Shown: positions 1 to 7,461, counted from the stretch's first letter. The stretch is DNA of 47,353 nucleotides from Rhodobacterales bacterium HKCCE3408 (GCA_015689705.1 WVSN01000021.1:1-47353); one strand, 5' to 3'. The notes: generated by a model not told the origin, from the letters alone. Numbers and translations: made by a program.

Positions 1-161
1 CGGCGGCGGCGGCGCTGGATGCCGGCGTGGCGTGCCTGTGCCGGCCGGGGCAGCTGTCGGACGGGCAGGCCTTTCCCTCCGGCGCGGCGATCATGGGCAC
101 GCTTGGCCCCGGGCCGGTGCTGTCGGCCTTCGAGGGGACGCCACAGGCGGCGGCGGAATGA
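1..161 (+). CDS. 3' end of an unidentified protein (5' truncated by window)
   Basis: An open frame runs from the left edge to a TGA at 159-161, read in the frame whose codons begin at position 3. About 52 C-terminal residues are visible, Ala-rich at the start, with a CLCRPG motif and a Gly/Pro-rich stretch (GTLGPGPVLSAFEG) before an Ala-rich end. I do not recognise the family. Codon use (GC-rich third positions) looks like that of its neighbours. It is followed 80 bases later by a small YdcH-type gene on the same strand. The upstream sequence is needed for any identification. Confidence 0.45.
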   Translation, partial: AAAALDAGVACLCRPGQLSDGQAFPSGAAIMGTLGPGPVLSAFEGTPQAAAE

Positions 162-241
162 GCCGGGTTTGATCGAGCGCAAGGCGCGGCGGCGGAATCG
201 GCGCCAAGGTGCGGCCCTGACCCAAGCGACAGGAGCCGCAG

Positions 242-481
242 ATGTCCCACACCCCGCACGAACTGGCCGAGGATTTCCCGAATGACGCCGAGCGCATCCA
301 GGCGCTGAAGGCCGAGAACGCGCATTTCGCGCGGCTGGTCGACGAGTATCACCGGGTCAACCGGGCCGTGCACCGGGCCGAGACGGGCGTGGAGGCCTGC
401 GCGCCGGAGGCCGAGGCCGAAATGCGGAAACAGCGGATGCGGCTGAAGGACGAGATCGCCGGGATGCTGGCGGGCGTCTAG
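242..481 (+). CDS. YdcH/DUF465 family small coiled-coil protein
   Basis: This 79-residue protein fits the YdcH (DUF465) family of about 70-80 residue helical proteins of unknown role. The signs are an N-terminal FPNDAERI segment, a central HFARLVDEYHRVN helix and a C-terminal KQRMRLKDEIAGML helix, the usual family layout of two helices that form a hairpin. No membrane segment or signal peptide is seen. The start has a CAGGAG ribosome site just upstream (about 228-233). The stop codon TAG at 479-481 shares the bases CTAG with the stop of the convergent coxG-like gene. Function is unknown; the family assignment is by sequence pattern. Confidence 0.8.
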   Translation: MSHTPHELAEDFPNDAERIQALKAENAHFARLVDEYHRVNRAVHRAETGVEACAPEAEAEMRKQRMRLKDEIAGMLAGV

Positions 482-921
482 CCCTCGACGCGGGTCTGGA
501 AGCGGTCGAAGAACTCGTCGGCCATGCGGCGGGCGAAGCCGTCGATCAGCCGCGAGCCGAGCTGCGCGAGCTTGCCGCCCACGCTCGCCTGCACGTCGTA
601 GGACAGTTCCGTGCCGCCATCCTCGGCATCGGCGAGCCGCACATCGGCCCCGCCCTTGGCGAAGCCGGCGACGCCGCCCTTGCCTTCGCCCGAGATGCGG
701 TAGCTTTGCTCGGGGACGACGTCGGACAGCGTCACGGCGCCTTTGAAGGTCGCCTTCACCGGGCCGACCTTCTGCTTCACGACCGCTTCGAACCCGTCTT
801 CGGGGTTGCCGGTCAGTTCCTCGCAGCCGGGGATGCAGTCCTTGAGCACGTCGGCGGAATTGAGCGCCGCCCAGACGGTCGCGCGGGGCGCCGCGATATG
901 CCGGGTTGCCGAAAGTTCCAT
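478..921 (-). CDS. coxG: CoxG-like SRPBCC domain protein
   Basis: The 147-residue product belongs to the CoxG branch of the SRPBCC/START-like fold. It has the family signature: an N-terminal beta strand and helix with APRATVWAALNSADVLKDCIPGCEEL, then VGPVKATFKGAVTLSD, and a C-terminal long helix IDGFARRMADEFFDRF. In CO dehydrogenase and related molybdenum hydroxylase operons CoxG helps recruit or mature the enzyme at the membrane. Here no cox structural genes are in view and the protein ends after the fold, without the C-terminal membrane tail found in Oligotropha CoxG. The start has a good GGGAGG ribosome site. It may act on another molybdoenzyme, or bind a hydrophobic ligand; the role is inferred from family only. 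Confidence 0.82.
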   Translation of the reverse strand: MELSATRHIAAPRATVWAALNSADVLKDCIPGCEELTGNPEDGFEAVVKQKVGPVKATFKGAVTLSDVVPEQSYRISGEGKGGVAGFAKGGADVRLADAEDGGTELSYDVQASVGGKLAQLGSRLIDGFARRMADEFFDRFQTRVEG

Positions 922-970
922 GGCCGTCCTCCCTGTCTTCAGGCCACCCTTCTATGGCGCGCGGGCCGCG

Positions 971-2359
971 TCAACGGGCGATCTCGTAGGGCAGCACGCC
1001 GCGGCTGTCGGGATCGATGACCAGCCGCCGTTCGAGCGGCGGGACCGAGCGCTGGTGGCAATGCGCGCGTTCGCAGATCCGACAGGAGATGCCGATCGGC
1101 TGGACCGCGCCCTCGGCCTCGAGATCCATGCCGTCGGCATAGACGAGCGCGCCCGCGTGCCGCGCCTCGCAGCCGAGCGAGATGGCGAAGCGGCGGGTCG
1201 GCGCGCCCCAGGCACCGCCGGGTTTCGACACGTCCCGGGCCAGGATGAAGTAGCGCACCCCGTCCGGCGTTTCGGCGAGCTGGCGCAGGAACCGGCCCGG
1301 CGTCTCGAAAGCCTGGTGCACGATCCAGAGCGGGCAGGCGCCGCCGTAGCGGGCGAACTGGAGCCGCGTGGCGGAGTGGCGCTTGGTGATCGTGCCGGCC
1401 TGGTCGACGCGGGTGAAGAAGAAGGGCACGCCCTTGGCGCCGGGCCGCTGGAGCGTCGAGAGCCGGTGGGCGACCTGTTCGATCGACGCGCCGAAGCGGC
1501 CGGCCAGCCGTTCGAGATCGTGCCGGGTTTCGGCCGCGGCCTCGGCGAAGCGGGTATAGGGCAGGAGCGCGGCCCCGGCGAAGTAGTTGGCGAGACCGGT
1601 GCGCGCGATGGCGCGCGCGGTGTCGGACTGGAACCGGGCGAGATCGAGCGTGGCGTCGAGCAGCCGCGCCTCGGCGATCAGCGCATACTGGTGGACGAGC
1701 TGGAAGCGCCGGGTCTCGGGCGGGGCCGAGGGGGAGAGCGAGAGGGTCTTGGCGGAGGCGTCGTAATGCCGGAGATCCGGGCCGCCGTCCTTCAGCGTGA
1801 TGCCGCGGGAGGCAAGCGCGGAGGCCGCGGCCTCGGCCGCGTCGCCGGCGCGGCCGAGACGTTCGGCGGCGCGGTCGACGGCGTCGATGTAGTTGTCGCA
1901 GTAATGGAAGAAATCGCGGACCTCTTCCCACGGGCTCGGGCCCGCGGCCGTGCCCTCGCGCCCGAGCGCCTCGTCCAGCGAGGCGAGCCGTTCATGCGCG
2001 CCGCGATAGGCGCGGTGCAGTTCGAGGAAGGCGCGGGCCAGCGCCGGGGCGTTGGCGGCGGCCAAGCGCAGATCGGCGAGCGCCGGGGCGCCGTCGGTGA
2101 AGACCGGGTCGGCCAGCGCTTCGGACATGTCGGAGACGAGGCGTTCGGTATCGCCCGAGCCGAGTTCGGCCACGTCGTAGCCGAAATCGCGCGCCAGCCC
2201 GAGCACCACCGCGGTCGAGACCGGGCGGTTGTTGTTTTCCATCTGGTTGAGGTAGGGCAGCGACAGGCCGAGCCGCGCGGCGAAGGCCTTCTGCGTCAGG
2301 CCGAGGCGGGTCCGAAGCTCCCTGAGCTTGGCGCCGGCATAGATCTTGCGCGCGGTCAT
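971..2359 (-). CDS. pccR: Short-chain fatty acyl-CoA regulator PccR (ScfR family)
   Basis: This 462-residue transcription factor has the ScfR layout: an XRE-type helix-turn-helix at residues about 9-65 (RTRLGLTQKAFAARLGLSLPYLNQMENN), a central ImmA/IrrE-like domain in which the protease motif is lost (HQYAL at 223-227 in place of HExxH), and a DUF2083 C-terminal domain with the cysteine cluster CRICERAHC at 426-434. In Rhodobacter sphaeroides the orthologue PccR senses propionyl-CoA status, activates pccB and controls its own gene. The same gene order (pccR, HIT, Bcr-type exporter, pccB) is seen here. The start is supported by GGAGG 5 bases upstream. Two perfect TTTGCAAA sites lie 14 and 36 bases before the start codon, fitting autoregulation. 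Identification is strong; the ligand is by homology. Confidence 0.92.
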   Translation of the reverse strand: MTARKIYAGAKLRELRTRLGLTQKAFAARLGLSLPYLNQMENNNRPVSTAVVLGLARDFGYDVAELGSGDTERLVSDMSEALADPVFTDGAPALADLRLAAANAPALARAFLELHRAYRGAHERLASLDEALGREGTAAGPSPWEEVRDFFHYCDNYIDAVDRAAERLGRAGDAAEAAASALASRGITLKDGGPDLRHYDASAKTLSLSPSAPPETRRFQLVHQYALIAEARLLDATLDLARFQSDTARAIARTGLANYFAGAALLPYTRFAEAAAETRHDLERLAGRFGASIEQVAHRLSTLQRPGAKGVPFFFTRVDQAGTITKRHSATRLQFARYGGACPLWIVHQAFETPGRFLRQLAETPDGVRYFILARDVSKPGGAWGAPTRRFAISLGCEARHAGALVYADGMDLEAEGAVQPIGISCRICERAHCHQRSVPPLERRLVIDPDSRGVLPYEIAR

Positions 2360-2372
2360 CTGTCCTCCGCCC

Positions 2373-2402
2373 TTTGCAAAGCCCGAGCGTCGCATTTGCA
2401 AA
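2373..2402. promoter_or_regulatory. Two PccR-type operator sites upstream of pccR
   Basis: Two perfect palindromes TTTGCAAA sit at 2373-2380 and 2395-2402, centres 22 bases apart, about two helical turns. They lie directly upstream of the pccR ribosome site. As I recall, the published PccR motif is two TTTGCAAA units separated by 4 bases; the spacing here is 14, so this would be a wider variant suited to autorepression. The sites are seen; binding is inferred. Confidence 0.75.
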
Positions 2403-2479
2403 GGCGCGCGGCAAGACATCTCGACGCGGGCGGGCGGCGCGGCTAGTCTCCCCGGGCCAAGTCGAATGAGGGGGTGGCG

Positions 2480-2902
2480 ATGGCCTATGACAGCGACAAC
2501 GTCTTCGCGAAGATCCTGCGCGGCGATCTGCCGTCGGAGCGGATCTACGACGACGACTACACGGTTGCCTTCATGGACATCATGCCCCGCGCCGAGGGCC
2601 ATGCGCTGATCATTCCGCGCACGGCGGCGCGCAACCTGCTGGACGCCTCGCCGGCGCAGCTGACCGCGTGCATGGCGGCGACGCAGAAGGTCGCGAAGGC
2701 CGCGCTGATCGCCTTCGAGGCGGGCGGCGTGACTCTGCAGCAGTTCAACGAGGCGCCCGGCGGGCAGGAGGTGTTCCACCTGCATTTCCACGTGCTGCCG
2801 CGCCACGAGGGCGTGCCGCTGCGGCCGCCGGGGAAGATGGAAGACCCGGCCGTCATCAAGGCCAATGCCGACAAGTACCGGGCGGTTCTGAAATCGATGT
2901 GA
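2480..2902 (+). CDS. HIT family nucleotide-binding protein (HinT-like)
   Basis: The 140-residue product is a histidine-triad hydrolase/transferase. It has the N-terminal NVFAKILRGDLPSE motif, the ALIIPR strand and the catalytic triad HLHFHVLPR with His100, His102 and His104. HinT-type enzymes hydrolyse AMP-lysine-like phosphoramidates and act in the cytosol. An upstream in-frame GTG at 2474 overlaps the GAGGGGG ribosome site, so the ATG at 2480 is preferred. It lies between pccR and pccB, a place it also holds in relatives, yet no link to propionate metabolism is known. It is transcribed away from pccR and converges on the exporter gene, with 9 bases between the stops. Confidence 0.9.
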   Translation: MAYDSDNVFAKILRGDLPSERIYDDDYTVAFMDIMPRAEGHALIIPRTAARNLLDASPAQLTACMAATQKVAKAALIAFEAGGVTLQQFNEAPGGQEVFHLHFHVLPRHEGVPLRPPGKMEDPAVIKANADKYRAVLKSM

Positions 2903-2911
2903 GGCGGTGGC

Positions 2912-4129
2912 TCAGGTCGCGACGACCTGTGCCGCACGGTTCATCGTGTAGACGATCGCGACGACGCCGAGGGTGGAGCTGACGAGCATCACCACCGTCA
3001 GCGGCAGGGCGCCCGTGCCGAGCGTGAGCAGGAAGCCCGCCGCCGCGGAGAGCGCCGCGCCGCCGCCGATCATGATCGCGCCGCCGAGGCCGGAGGCGGT
3101 GCCGGCGAGCTGCGGGCGGACCGAGACCATGCCCGACATCGCGTTCGGCAGGACCATGCCGTTGCCGAGGCCGACGAAGACCATGAAGCCGAAGAAGCCG
3201 AGCGGACTGTCGCCGGAGCCGAGGCTGACGAGAAGCGACAGGATCAGTCCGACGGTGGACAGCAGGCTGCCCCAGAGGATCATGCGGTTGATGCCGAGGC
3301 GGACCGAGAATTTCCCCGACAGCCCGTTTCCGAGCGCGTAGCCGAGCGCGGGCGCGCCGAAGAACAGGCCGAACTGGGATTCCGTCAGGCCGAAGACGTT
3401 GGAGGCGACGTAAGGCGCGCCGCCGAGATAGGCGAAGAAGGCGCCCGAGGCGAAGGCCGCGGCGAGCGTGTAGCCCCAGAACCGGCGGGCGGTCAGAAGC
3501 TCCGGGTAGTCGGAGAACTGGTCGCGGAAGCTGGTGGAGCGGCCCTGCGCCGTCTCGCCGAGATCGGCCCAGGTGAGCCAGAGCACGGCGAGGCCGAGGA
3601 CGAAGAGGAGGACGAAGTTCGCCTGCCAGCCGAACGCCTCGCCCAGATTGCCGCCGATCACCGGGCCGATCATCGGGACGATGGCCATGCCCATGGTGAC
3701 GTAGCCGATCATCGACGCGGCCTCGTTCTGGGGGACCATGTCGCGGACGACGGCGCGCGAAAGCACGAGGCCCGAGGCAATGGCCGCCTGCGCCATGCGG
3801 AAGCCGAGGAAGATCTCGATCGTGGGCGCGAAAATGCAGCCGACCGTGGCGGCGGCGAAGATCGCGATGGAGGCGAGCAGGACGGGCCGGCGGCCGTAGC
3901 GGTCCGAGATCGGCCCGAGGAAGATCTGCATGACCGCGTTCATCGCCAGATAGACCGAAACCGAGAGCTGCACGGTCCGGTATTCCGCGTCGAAATAGGC
4001 CGCCATGGACGGCAGCGACGGCAGGAACACGTTCATCGACAGGGCGCCGAGCCCGGTGATGACGATGAGCGTGAATATGTGCGGGGGCGTGGCCCGATCG
4101 AGGAACCGGACCGTGGGTCGCGTCGTCAT
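2912..4129 (-). CDS. Bcr/CflA family MFS exporter
   Basis: This 405-residue protein has about 12 hydrophobic segments and the MFS motif A between TM2 and TM3 (GPISDRYGRRPVLL). The overall pattern (NVFLPSLPSMAAYF near the start, GNGMVLPNAMSG late) is that of the Bcr/CflA drug-resistance transporters, inner-membrane proton antiporters for drugs or small metabolites. The substrate cannot be read from sequence. The start at 4129 gives a normal N-terminus but has no clear ribosome site, so a leaderless or slightly different start is possible. The divergent 192-base gap to pccB holds the PccR operator array, so the exporter could share propionate-responsive control; this is inference. Confidence 0.88.
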   Translation of the reverse strand: MTTRPTVRFLDRATPPHIFTLIVITGLGALSMNVFLPSLPSMAAYFDAEYRTVQLSVSVYLAMNAVMQIFLGPISDRYGRRPVLLASIAIFAAATVGCIFAPTIEIFLGFRMAQAAIASGLVLSRAVVRDMVPQNEAASMIGYVTMGMAIVPMIGPVIGGNLGEAFGWQANFVLLFVLGLAVLWLTWADLGETAQGRSTSFRDQFSDYPELLTARRFWGYTLAAAFASGAFFAYLGGAPYVASNVFGLTESQFGLFFGAPALGYALGNGLSGKFSVRLGINRMILWGSLLSTVGLILSLLVSLGSGDSPLGFFGFMVFVGLGNGMVLPNAMSGMVSVRPQLAGTASGLGGAIMIGGGAALSAAAGFLLTLGTGALPLTVVMLVSSTLGVVAIVYTMNRAAQVVAT

Positions 4130-4201
4130 GCAGGAGGGTTTAGGGCGGGGCCGGGGCCTTGTCCATGTGCGGAGACGCACAGATTTCCGGGAATTCGTCG
4201 G

Positions 4202-4249
4202 TTTGCGTATTTGCAGATTTGCCGATCTGGCTGCGAAGTATTTTGCAAA
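4202..4249. promoter_or_regulatory. PccR-type operator array upstream of pccB
   Basis: A perfect TTTGCAAA lies at 4242-4249. Four bases upstream is a degenerate copy (GCTGCGAA, 4230-4237), and another four bases further is TTTGCCGA (4218-4225). Two more TTTGC units start at 4202 and 4210, giving three TTTGC repeats with an exact 8-base period. The X4 spacing of the last three units matches the published PccR geometry as I recall it. It lies 73-120 bases before the pccB start, fitting an activator site. Sites are seen; occupancy is inferred. Confidence 0.75.
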
Positions 4250-4321
4250 TATGCCATATCGTTCTGGCCCCCTGCGCGCGGGCTCGGCTAGGCTGGCGCT
4301 GTCATCCGACGGGAGGAAGCG

Positions 4322-5854
4322 ATGAAGGACATCCTGCAGGCGCTCGAGGCGCAGCGCGAGGAGGCGCGGCTTGGCGGCGGGGCGAAGCGGATCGAGGCGC
4401 AGCATTCCAAGGGCAAGCTGACCGCGCGCGAGCGGATCGAGCTCCTGCTCGACGAGGGCAGCTTCGAGGAATACGACATGTTCGTCACCCATCGCTGCAC
4501 CGACTTCGGCATGGAAGAGAGCAAGCCGCGGGGTGACGGCGTGGTGACCGGCTGGGGCACAATCAACGGCCGCATGGTCTATGTGTTCAGCCAGGATTTC
4601 ACCGTGCTCGGCGGATCGGTGTCCGAAACCCATGCCGCGAAGATCTGCAAGATCATGGACATGGCCTTGCAGAACGGCGCGCCGGTCATCGGGATCAACG
4701 ACAGCGGCGGGGCGCGGATCCAGGAGGGGGTCAGTTCGCTTGCCGCCTATGGCGAGATCTTCGAGCGCAACATCGTCGCCTCGGGCGTGGTGCCGCAGAT
4801 CAGCATGATCATGGGGCCGTGCGCGGGCGGCGCGGTCTATTCCCCGGCGATGACCGACTTCATCTTCATGGTGCAGGACTCGAGCTACATGTTCGTGACC
4901 GGCCCGGACGTGGTGAAGACGGTGACGAACGAGATCGTCACGGCCGAGGAACTGGGCGGGGCGTCCACGCATACGAAGAAAAGCTCGGTCGCCGATGCGG
5001 CCTTCGAGAACGACGTCGAGGCGTTGAGCGAGATCCGGCGGCTGTTCGACTTCCTGCCGCTGTCCAACCGCGACAAGGCGCCGGTGCGGCCGTTCTTCGA
5101 CGATCCCGACCGGCTGGAGCCGTCGCTGGATACGCTCGTCCCGGACAACCCGAACACGCCCTACGACATGAAGGAGCTGATCCTGAAGGTCGCCGACGAG
5201 GGCGATTTCTACGAGCTTCAGGCCGATTTCGCGCGGAACATCATCACCGGCTTCATCCGGATCGAGGGCCAGACGGTCGGCGTGGTGGCGAACCAGCCGA
5301 TGGTGCTGGCCGGCGTGCTGGACATCGATTCCAGCCGCAAGGCGGCGCGGTTTGTGCGGTTCTGCGATGCCTTCGAGATCCCGATCCTGACCTTCGTGGA
5401 CGTGCCGGGTTTCCTGCCGGGGACCGCGCAGGAATACGGCGGCGTCATCAAGCACGGCGCGAAGCTGCTGTTCGCCTATGGCGAGGCGACGGTGCCGAAG
5501 GTCACGGTCATCACCCGGAAGGCCTATGGCGGGGCCTATGTCGTCATGAGCTCGAAGCACCTGGGCGGCGACGTGAACTATGCCTGGCCCACGGCCGAGG
5601 TCGCGGTGATGGGCGCCAAGGGCGCGGTCGAGATCCTCTACCGGTCGGAACTGGGCGATCCGGAGAAGATCGCGGCCCGCACCAAGGGCTACGAGGATGC
5701 CTTCGCCAACCCCTTCGTCGCGGCCGAGCGCGGCTTCATCGACGAGGTGATCCAGCCCCGATCAACGCGCCGGCGGGTGGCGCGGGCTTTCGCGATGCTG
5801 CGGCGCAAGAGGATCGAGCGGCCGTGGAAGAAGCACGACAACATCCCGCTGTGA
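4322..5854 (+). CDS. pccB: Propionyl-CoA carboxylase beta (carboxyltransferase) subunit
   Basis: PccB moves the carboxyl group from biotin on PccA to propionyl-CoA, making (S)-methylmalonyl-CoA in the cytosol. The 510-residue length and the crotonase-like carboxyltransferase repeats are typical. Visible motifs are the N-terminal [20 protein letters not shown], the first oxyanion-hole region [16 protein letters not shown] and [12 protein letters not shown], and the second in [18 protein letters not shown]. The start has a strong GGGAGG ribosome site. pccA follows 1.6 kb downstream, separated by three small genes rather than adjacent. The upstream TTTGCAAA array suggests control by PccR, as in R. 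sphaeroides. Assignment is firm; acetyl-CoA could be a minor substrate. Confidence 0.96.
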   Translation: MKDILQALEAQREEARLGGGAKRIEAQHSKGKLTARERIELLLDEGSFEEYDMFVTHRCTDFGMEESKPRGDGVVTGWGTINGRMVYVFSQDFTVLGGSVSETHAAKICKIMDMALQNGAPVIGINDSGGARIQEGVSSLAAYGEIFERNIVASGVVPQISMIMGPCAGGAVYSPAMTDFIFMVQDSSYMFVTGPDVVKTVTNEIVTAEELGGASTHTKKSSVADAAFENDVEALSEIRRLFDFLPLSNRDKAPVRPFFDDPDRLEPSLDTLVPDNPNTPYDMKELILKVADEGDFYELQADFARNIITGFIRIEGQTVGVVANQPMVLAGVLDIDSSRKAARFVRFCDAFEIPILTFVDVPGFLPGTAQEYGGVIKHGAKLLFAYGEATVPKVTVITRKAYGGAYVVMSSKHLGGDVNYAWPTAEVAVMGAKGAVEILYRSELGDPEKIAARTKGYEDAFANPFVAAERGFIDEVIQPRSTRRRVARAFAMLRRKRIERPWKKHDNIPL

Positions 5855-6029
5855 CCGTGACCGACATGGGGACGACGATGGGGACAACCCGGTGGACGGG
5901 AGCGACCGGCGGCTGTGAGTCTCGGCAGATTCGCACGGCGGGACAGGCGATTATTCGGCGTTCTGCCTGTGGATTTTTCGGCTATCCGCTTGATTTCGCC
6001 GACAACCCCGGCGCGGATTTTGAACCATT

Positions 6030-6057
6030 TTGGGAGTCCGGCGCGACAGAGTATCCT
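6030..6057 (+). promoter_or_regulatory. Possible sigma70-type promoter for the 6087 lipoprotein gene
   Basis: TTGGGA (6030-6035) and TATCCT (6052-6057) are separated by 16 bases and end 29 bases before the ATG. The 232-base gap after pccB (5855-6086) otherwise shows no gene. The match is moderate and unproven. Confidence 0.4.
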
Positions 6058-6086
6058 GACAACATTGCATTGCAGGAGGATTTGTC

Positions 6087-6422
6087 ATGTCGATCCGAAT
6101 GGTGGCCAGTCTCGGAGCGGTCGCGCTCGCACTTGCGGGGTGCGCTCAGCCGCAGCCCCAGGTCACGCGCGCGACGCCGCTCTACAGTAAGGCGGGCGAG
6201 GCACTCTGCGTCCCCGATGACCTCTACGATCCGAACCAGACCTACAACCGCCCGGTCTGCGAGGAGATCTGCCGCGAGGATCCGGTGGCCGGCGCCAATG
6301 TCGCGATCTGTCCGCCCTACTACGAGGACCGGCAGCGCGGTGGCGGTGGCGGCAACAATACCGGCGGACGCACTCCGCCGCCGAACCCGAACGCCCCGCG
6401 CGGAGCGGCAGCCGGACCGTAA
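6087..6422 (+). CDS. Small proline-rich lipoprotein, unknown function
   Basis: The 111-residue product starts with a lipoprotein signal: MSIRM, a hydrophobic core and the lipobox LAGC, so Cys19 should be lipidated and the protein anchored in the envelope. The mature part has a CVPDDLYDPNQ segment, several cysteines (CEEICREDP, ICPPYYED) that could pair in disulfides, and a low-complexity tail of Gly, Asn and Pro. A GGAGG ribosome site lies 7 bases upstream of the start. It sits between pccB and pccA but nothing in it points to carboxylase function. I do not recognise a named family. Confidence 0.75.
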   Translation: MSIRMVASLGAVALALAGCAQPQPQVTRATPLYSKAGEALCVPDDLYDPNQTYNRPVCEEICREDPVAGANVAICPPYYEDRQRGGGGGNNTGGRTPPPNPNAPRGAAAGP

Positions 6423-6452
6423 ACCGGCCCGCCTGAGAGACCGGGGCCCGCG

Positions 6453-6827
6453 ATGCTGAAACATCGCGGGTTCCCTTCGCGTCTGCCGGGCACGGACTAC
6501 CAGTTCACCATCCGGCGCGCCAACAAGGACGGCGCCACGCCGATCGTCCGGCGCGAGCGTCATGCCGACCGCCGCCCGGCCGACCGTCGCGCCGATGCGG
6601 GCTTCGTCGAGGCACTTTGGCTGGTCTTCGGAGAAGAGCCGTTCATGCGCGGCAATCTCGATGCCGGGCGCCTCTCATGGTTGATCGGCCGGGAGGTGAT
6701 TCCCGCCGAGGACCCCTTCGACCCCGCCGATTACGATGCGCTCCTGCGGCTCCATCTGCCCGTTGCGCAGGCAAATTTCCCCGAAGCCTTTTCAGGTGAG
6801 GGCATCTGGCGCGAGGGATCGGCATGA
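6453..6827 (+). CDS. Conserved hypothetical protein between pccB and pccA
   Basis: This 124-residue protein is not one I can name. The N-terminal half is basic (RRANKDGATPIVRRERHADRR) with a run of Arg/Asp pairs; the C-terminal half is acidic and helical, with EALWLVFGEEPFMRGN and PAEDPFDPADYDALLRLH. It has no signal peptide or membrane segment. Only a weak ribosome site precedes the ATG, 30 bases after the lipoprotein stop. A hypothetical gene sits at the same place in Rhodobacter pcc loci, as far as I recall, so a role near PCC (assembly, biotinylation or regulation) is possible but only positional inference. Coding is supported by GC-rich third positions and by length in a crowded locus. 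Confidence 0.65.
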   Translation: MLKHRGFPSRLPGTDYQFTIRRANKDGATPIVRRERHADRRPADRRADAGFVEALWLVFGEEPFMRGNLDAGRLSWLIGREVIPAEDPFDPADYDALLRLHLPVAQANFPEAFSGEGIWREGSA

Positions 6828-6918
6828 TTTCGCCCATCCCGGCAAATAATTGCCAATTGGTTAGGCTTTTGGAAAACTTTCCCTTGGGGGACACAAATGC
6901 CTGTGTCATAGTCTCGAT

Positions 6919-7023
6919 ACCGGCAACTGTCCCCAGCAGTTATCAGGCCGGCTTTGACAAGACGTGTTACCCTTCCCCTTCAGGGCGGATTGCCGCGACA
7001 ACCGGCAGTCCGCCCTGCTTTAT
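6919..7023 (+). ncRNA. Candidate small RNA
   Basis: A promoter-like pair TTGGGG (6884-6889) and CATAGT (6907-6912), spacing 17, precedes the region. The predicted RNA has a 5' hairpin (CCGG 6920-6923 and AACTG 6925-6929 pairing with CAGTT 6937-6941 and CCGG 6948-6951), a CU-rich single-stranded linker (CCCTTCCCC, near 6970), and a strong 3' hairpin. No frame in it looks coding. It is an inference; the hairpin could simply terminate readthrough from the upstream gene. Confidence 0.35.
6981..7023 (+). terminator. Strong hairpin, terminator-like
   Basis: CAGGGCGGA (6981-6989) pairs with TCCGCCCTG (7009-7017), and inside it TGCCG (6991-6995) pairs with CGGCA (7003-7007), giving 14 base pairs with one mismatch. 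It is followed by CTTTATT, a weak U-tract. It would end either a small RNA or readthrough from the gene ending at 6827. Confidence 0.6.
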
Positions 7024-7143
7024 TCCGGATAGCGCAACCTGCGGGCGAACCGCCGCCGATAAGCGCGCAGGCTCTTCCGCCGGCCGGTTCGCCGGCGTAG
7101 ATTGTCGCCATCGGGCAAATCTATCGAACGGGAAACACACGAC

Positions 7144-7344
7144 ATGCGGATCACCAAAACTCTGGGCCTCGTCGCCATCATGGCCCTCGGCCTGTCGGCC
7201 TGCGTCAATTCCGACCTCGAGCGCGCCGGGATCGGCGCGGCGGTCGGCGGCGTCGGCGCGGCGGCGCTTGGCGGCAATGCGGTCACCGGCGCGGTTGTCG
7301 GCGGTGCGGCCGGCGCGCTGTGCGACGACGTCAATCTCTGCTGA
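7144..7344 (+). CDS. Small glycine-zipper lipoprotein
   Basis: A 66-residue protein with a lipoprotein signal (MRITKTLGLV, hydrophobic core, lipobox LSAC at 17-20) and a mature region rich in Gly and Ala (GIGAAVGGVGAAALGG, then GAVVGGAAGAL). This is a glycine-zipper pattern as in small outer-membrane lipoproteins such as OsmB-like proteins. It ends in CDDVNLC, two cysteines close to the C-terminus. The start at 7144 is chosen because it places the lysine and hydrophobic core correctly; an upstream in-frame ATG at 7102 would bury the signal. The role is unknown. Its terminator lies at 7387-7421, so it is a separate unit from pccA. Confidence 0.72.
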   Translation: MRITKTLGLVAIMALGLSACVNSDLERAGIGAAVGGVGAAALGGNAVTGAVVGGAAGALCDDVNLC

Positions 7345-7386
7345 CGACCTTAGCCGGTCTTCGGACCGGTCCATCGTCGAGAAATC

Positions 7387-7421
7387 GAAAACCGGCGCGG
7401 GCCTGGCCCCGCCGGTTTTTT
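7387..7421 (+). terminator. Rho-independent terminator
   Basis: AAAACCGGCG near 7388 pairs with CGCCGGTTTT (ending about 7419), extended by a GGG/CCC helix with one bulge, then a T run to 7421. A second hairpin with a TTCG loop (7354-7369, CCGGTC/GACCGG) lies just upstream. Together they end the 7144 lipoprotein transcript before pccA. Confidence 0.85.
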
Positions 7422-7461
7422 CGTGTCTGAGGGCCGGGAACACGGCCGCCAAGGAGGGGAC

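Larger units (their letters stand above)
6828..7143. other. 316-base intergenic region, AT-rich with hairpins
   Basis: No protein gene is seen. The first 130 bases are unusually AT-rich for this genome and hold the inverted repeat GGCAA..TTGCC (6841-6854). A candidate small RNA with its terminator follows (6919-7023). Then come a 7-base-arm hairpin at 7078-7097 and a possible -10 TAGATT at 7098-7103 that could serve the next lipoprotein gene. Confidence 0.6.

Noticed and set aside
743-2446. Long open frame on the plus strand opposite pccR
   Set aside because: It is a shadow of the real minus-strand gene: GC-rich codon structure keeps the antisense frame open, and its translation is repetitive Arg/Gly/Glu without a known domain.
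4819-6459. Long plus-strand frame within pccB and beyond
   Set aside because: It is out of frame with pccB, lacks motifs, and runs through pccB, a gap and a lipoprotein gene.
7102-7143. Upstream start for the 66-residue lipoprotein
   Set aside because: It would put 14 charged residues before the signal peptide and destroy the lipobox arrangement.
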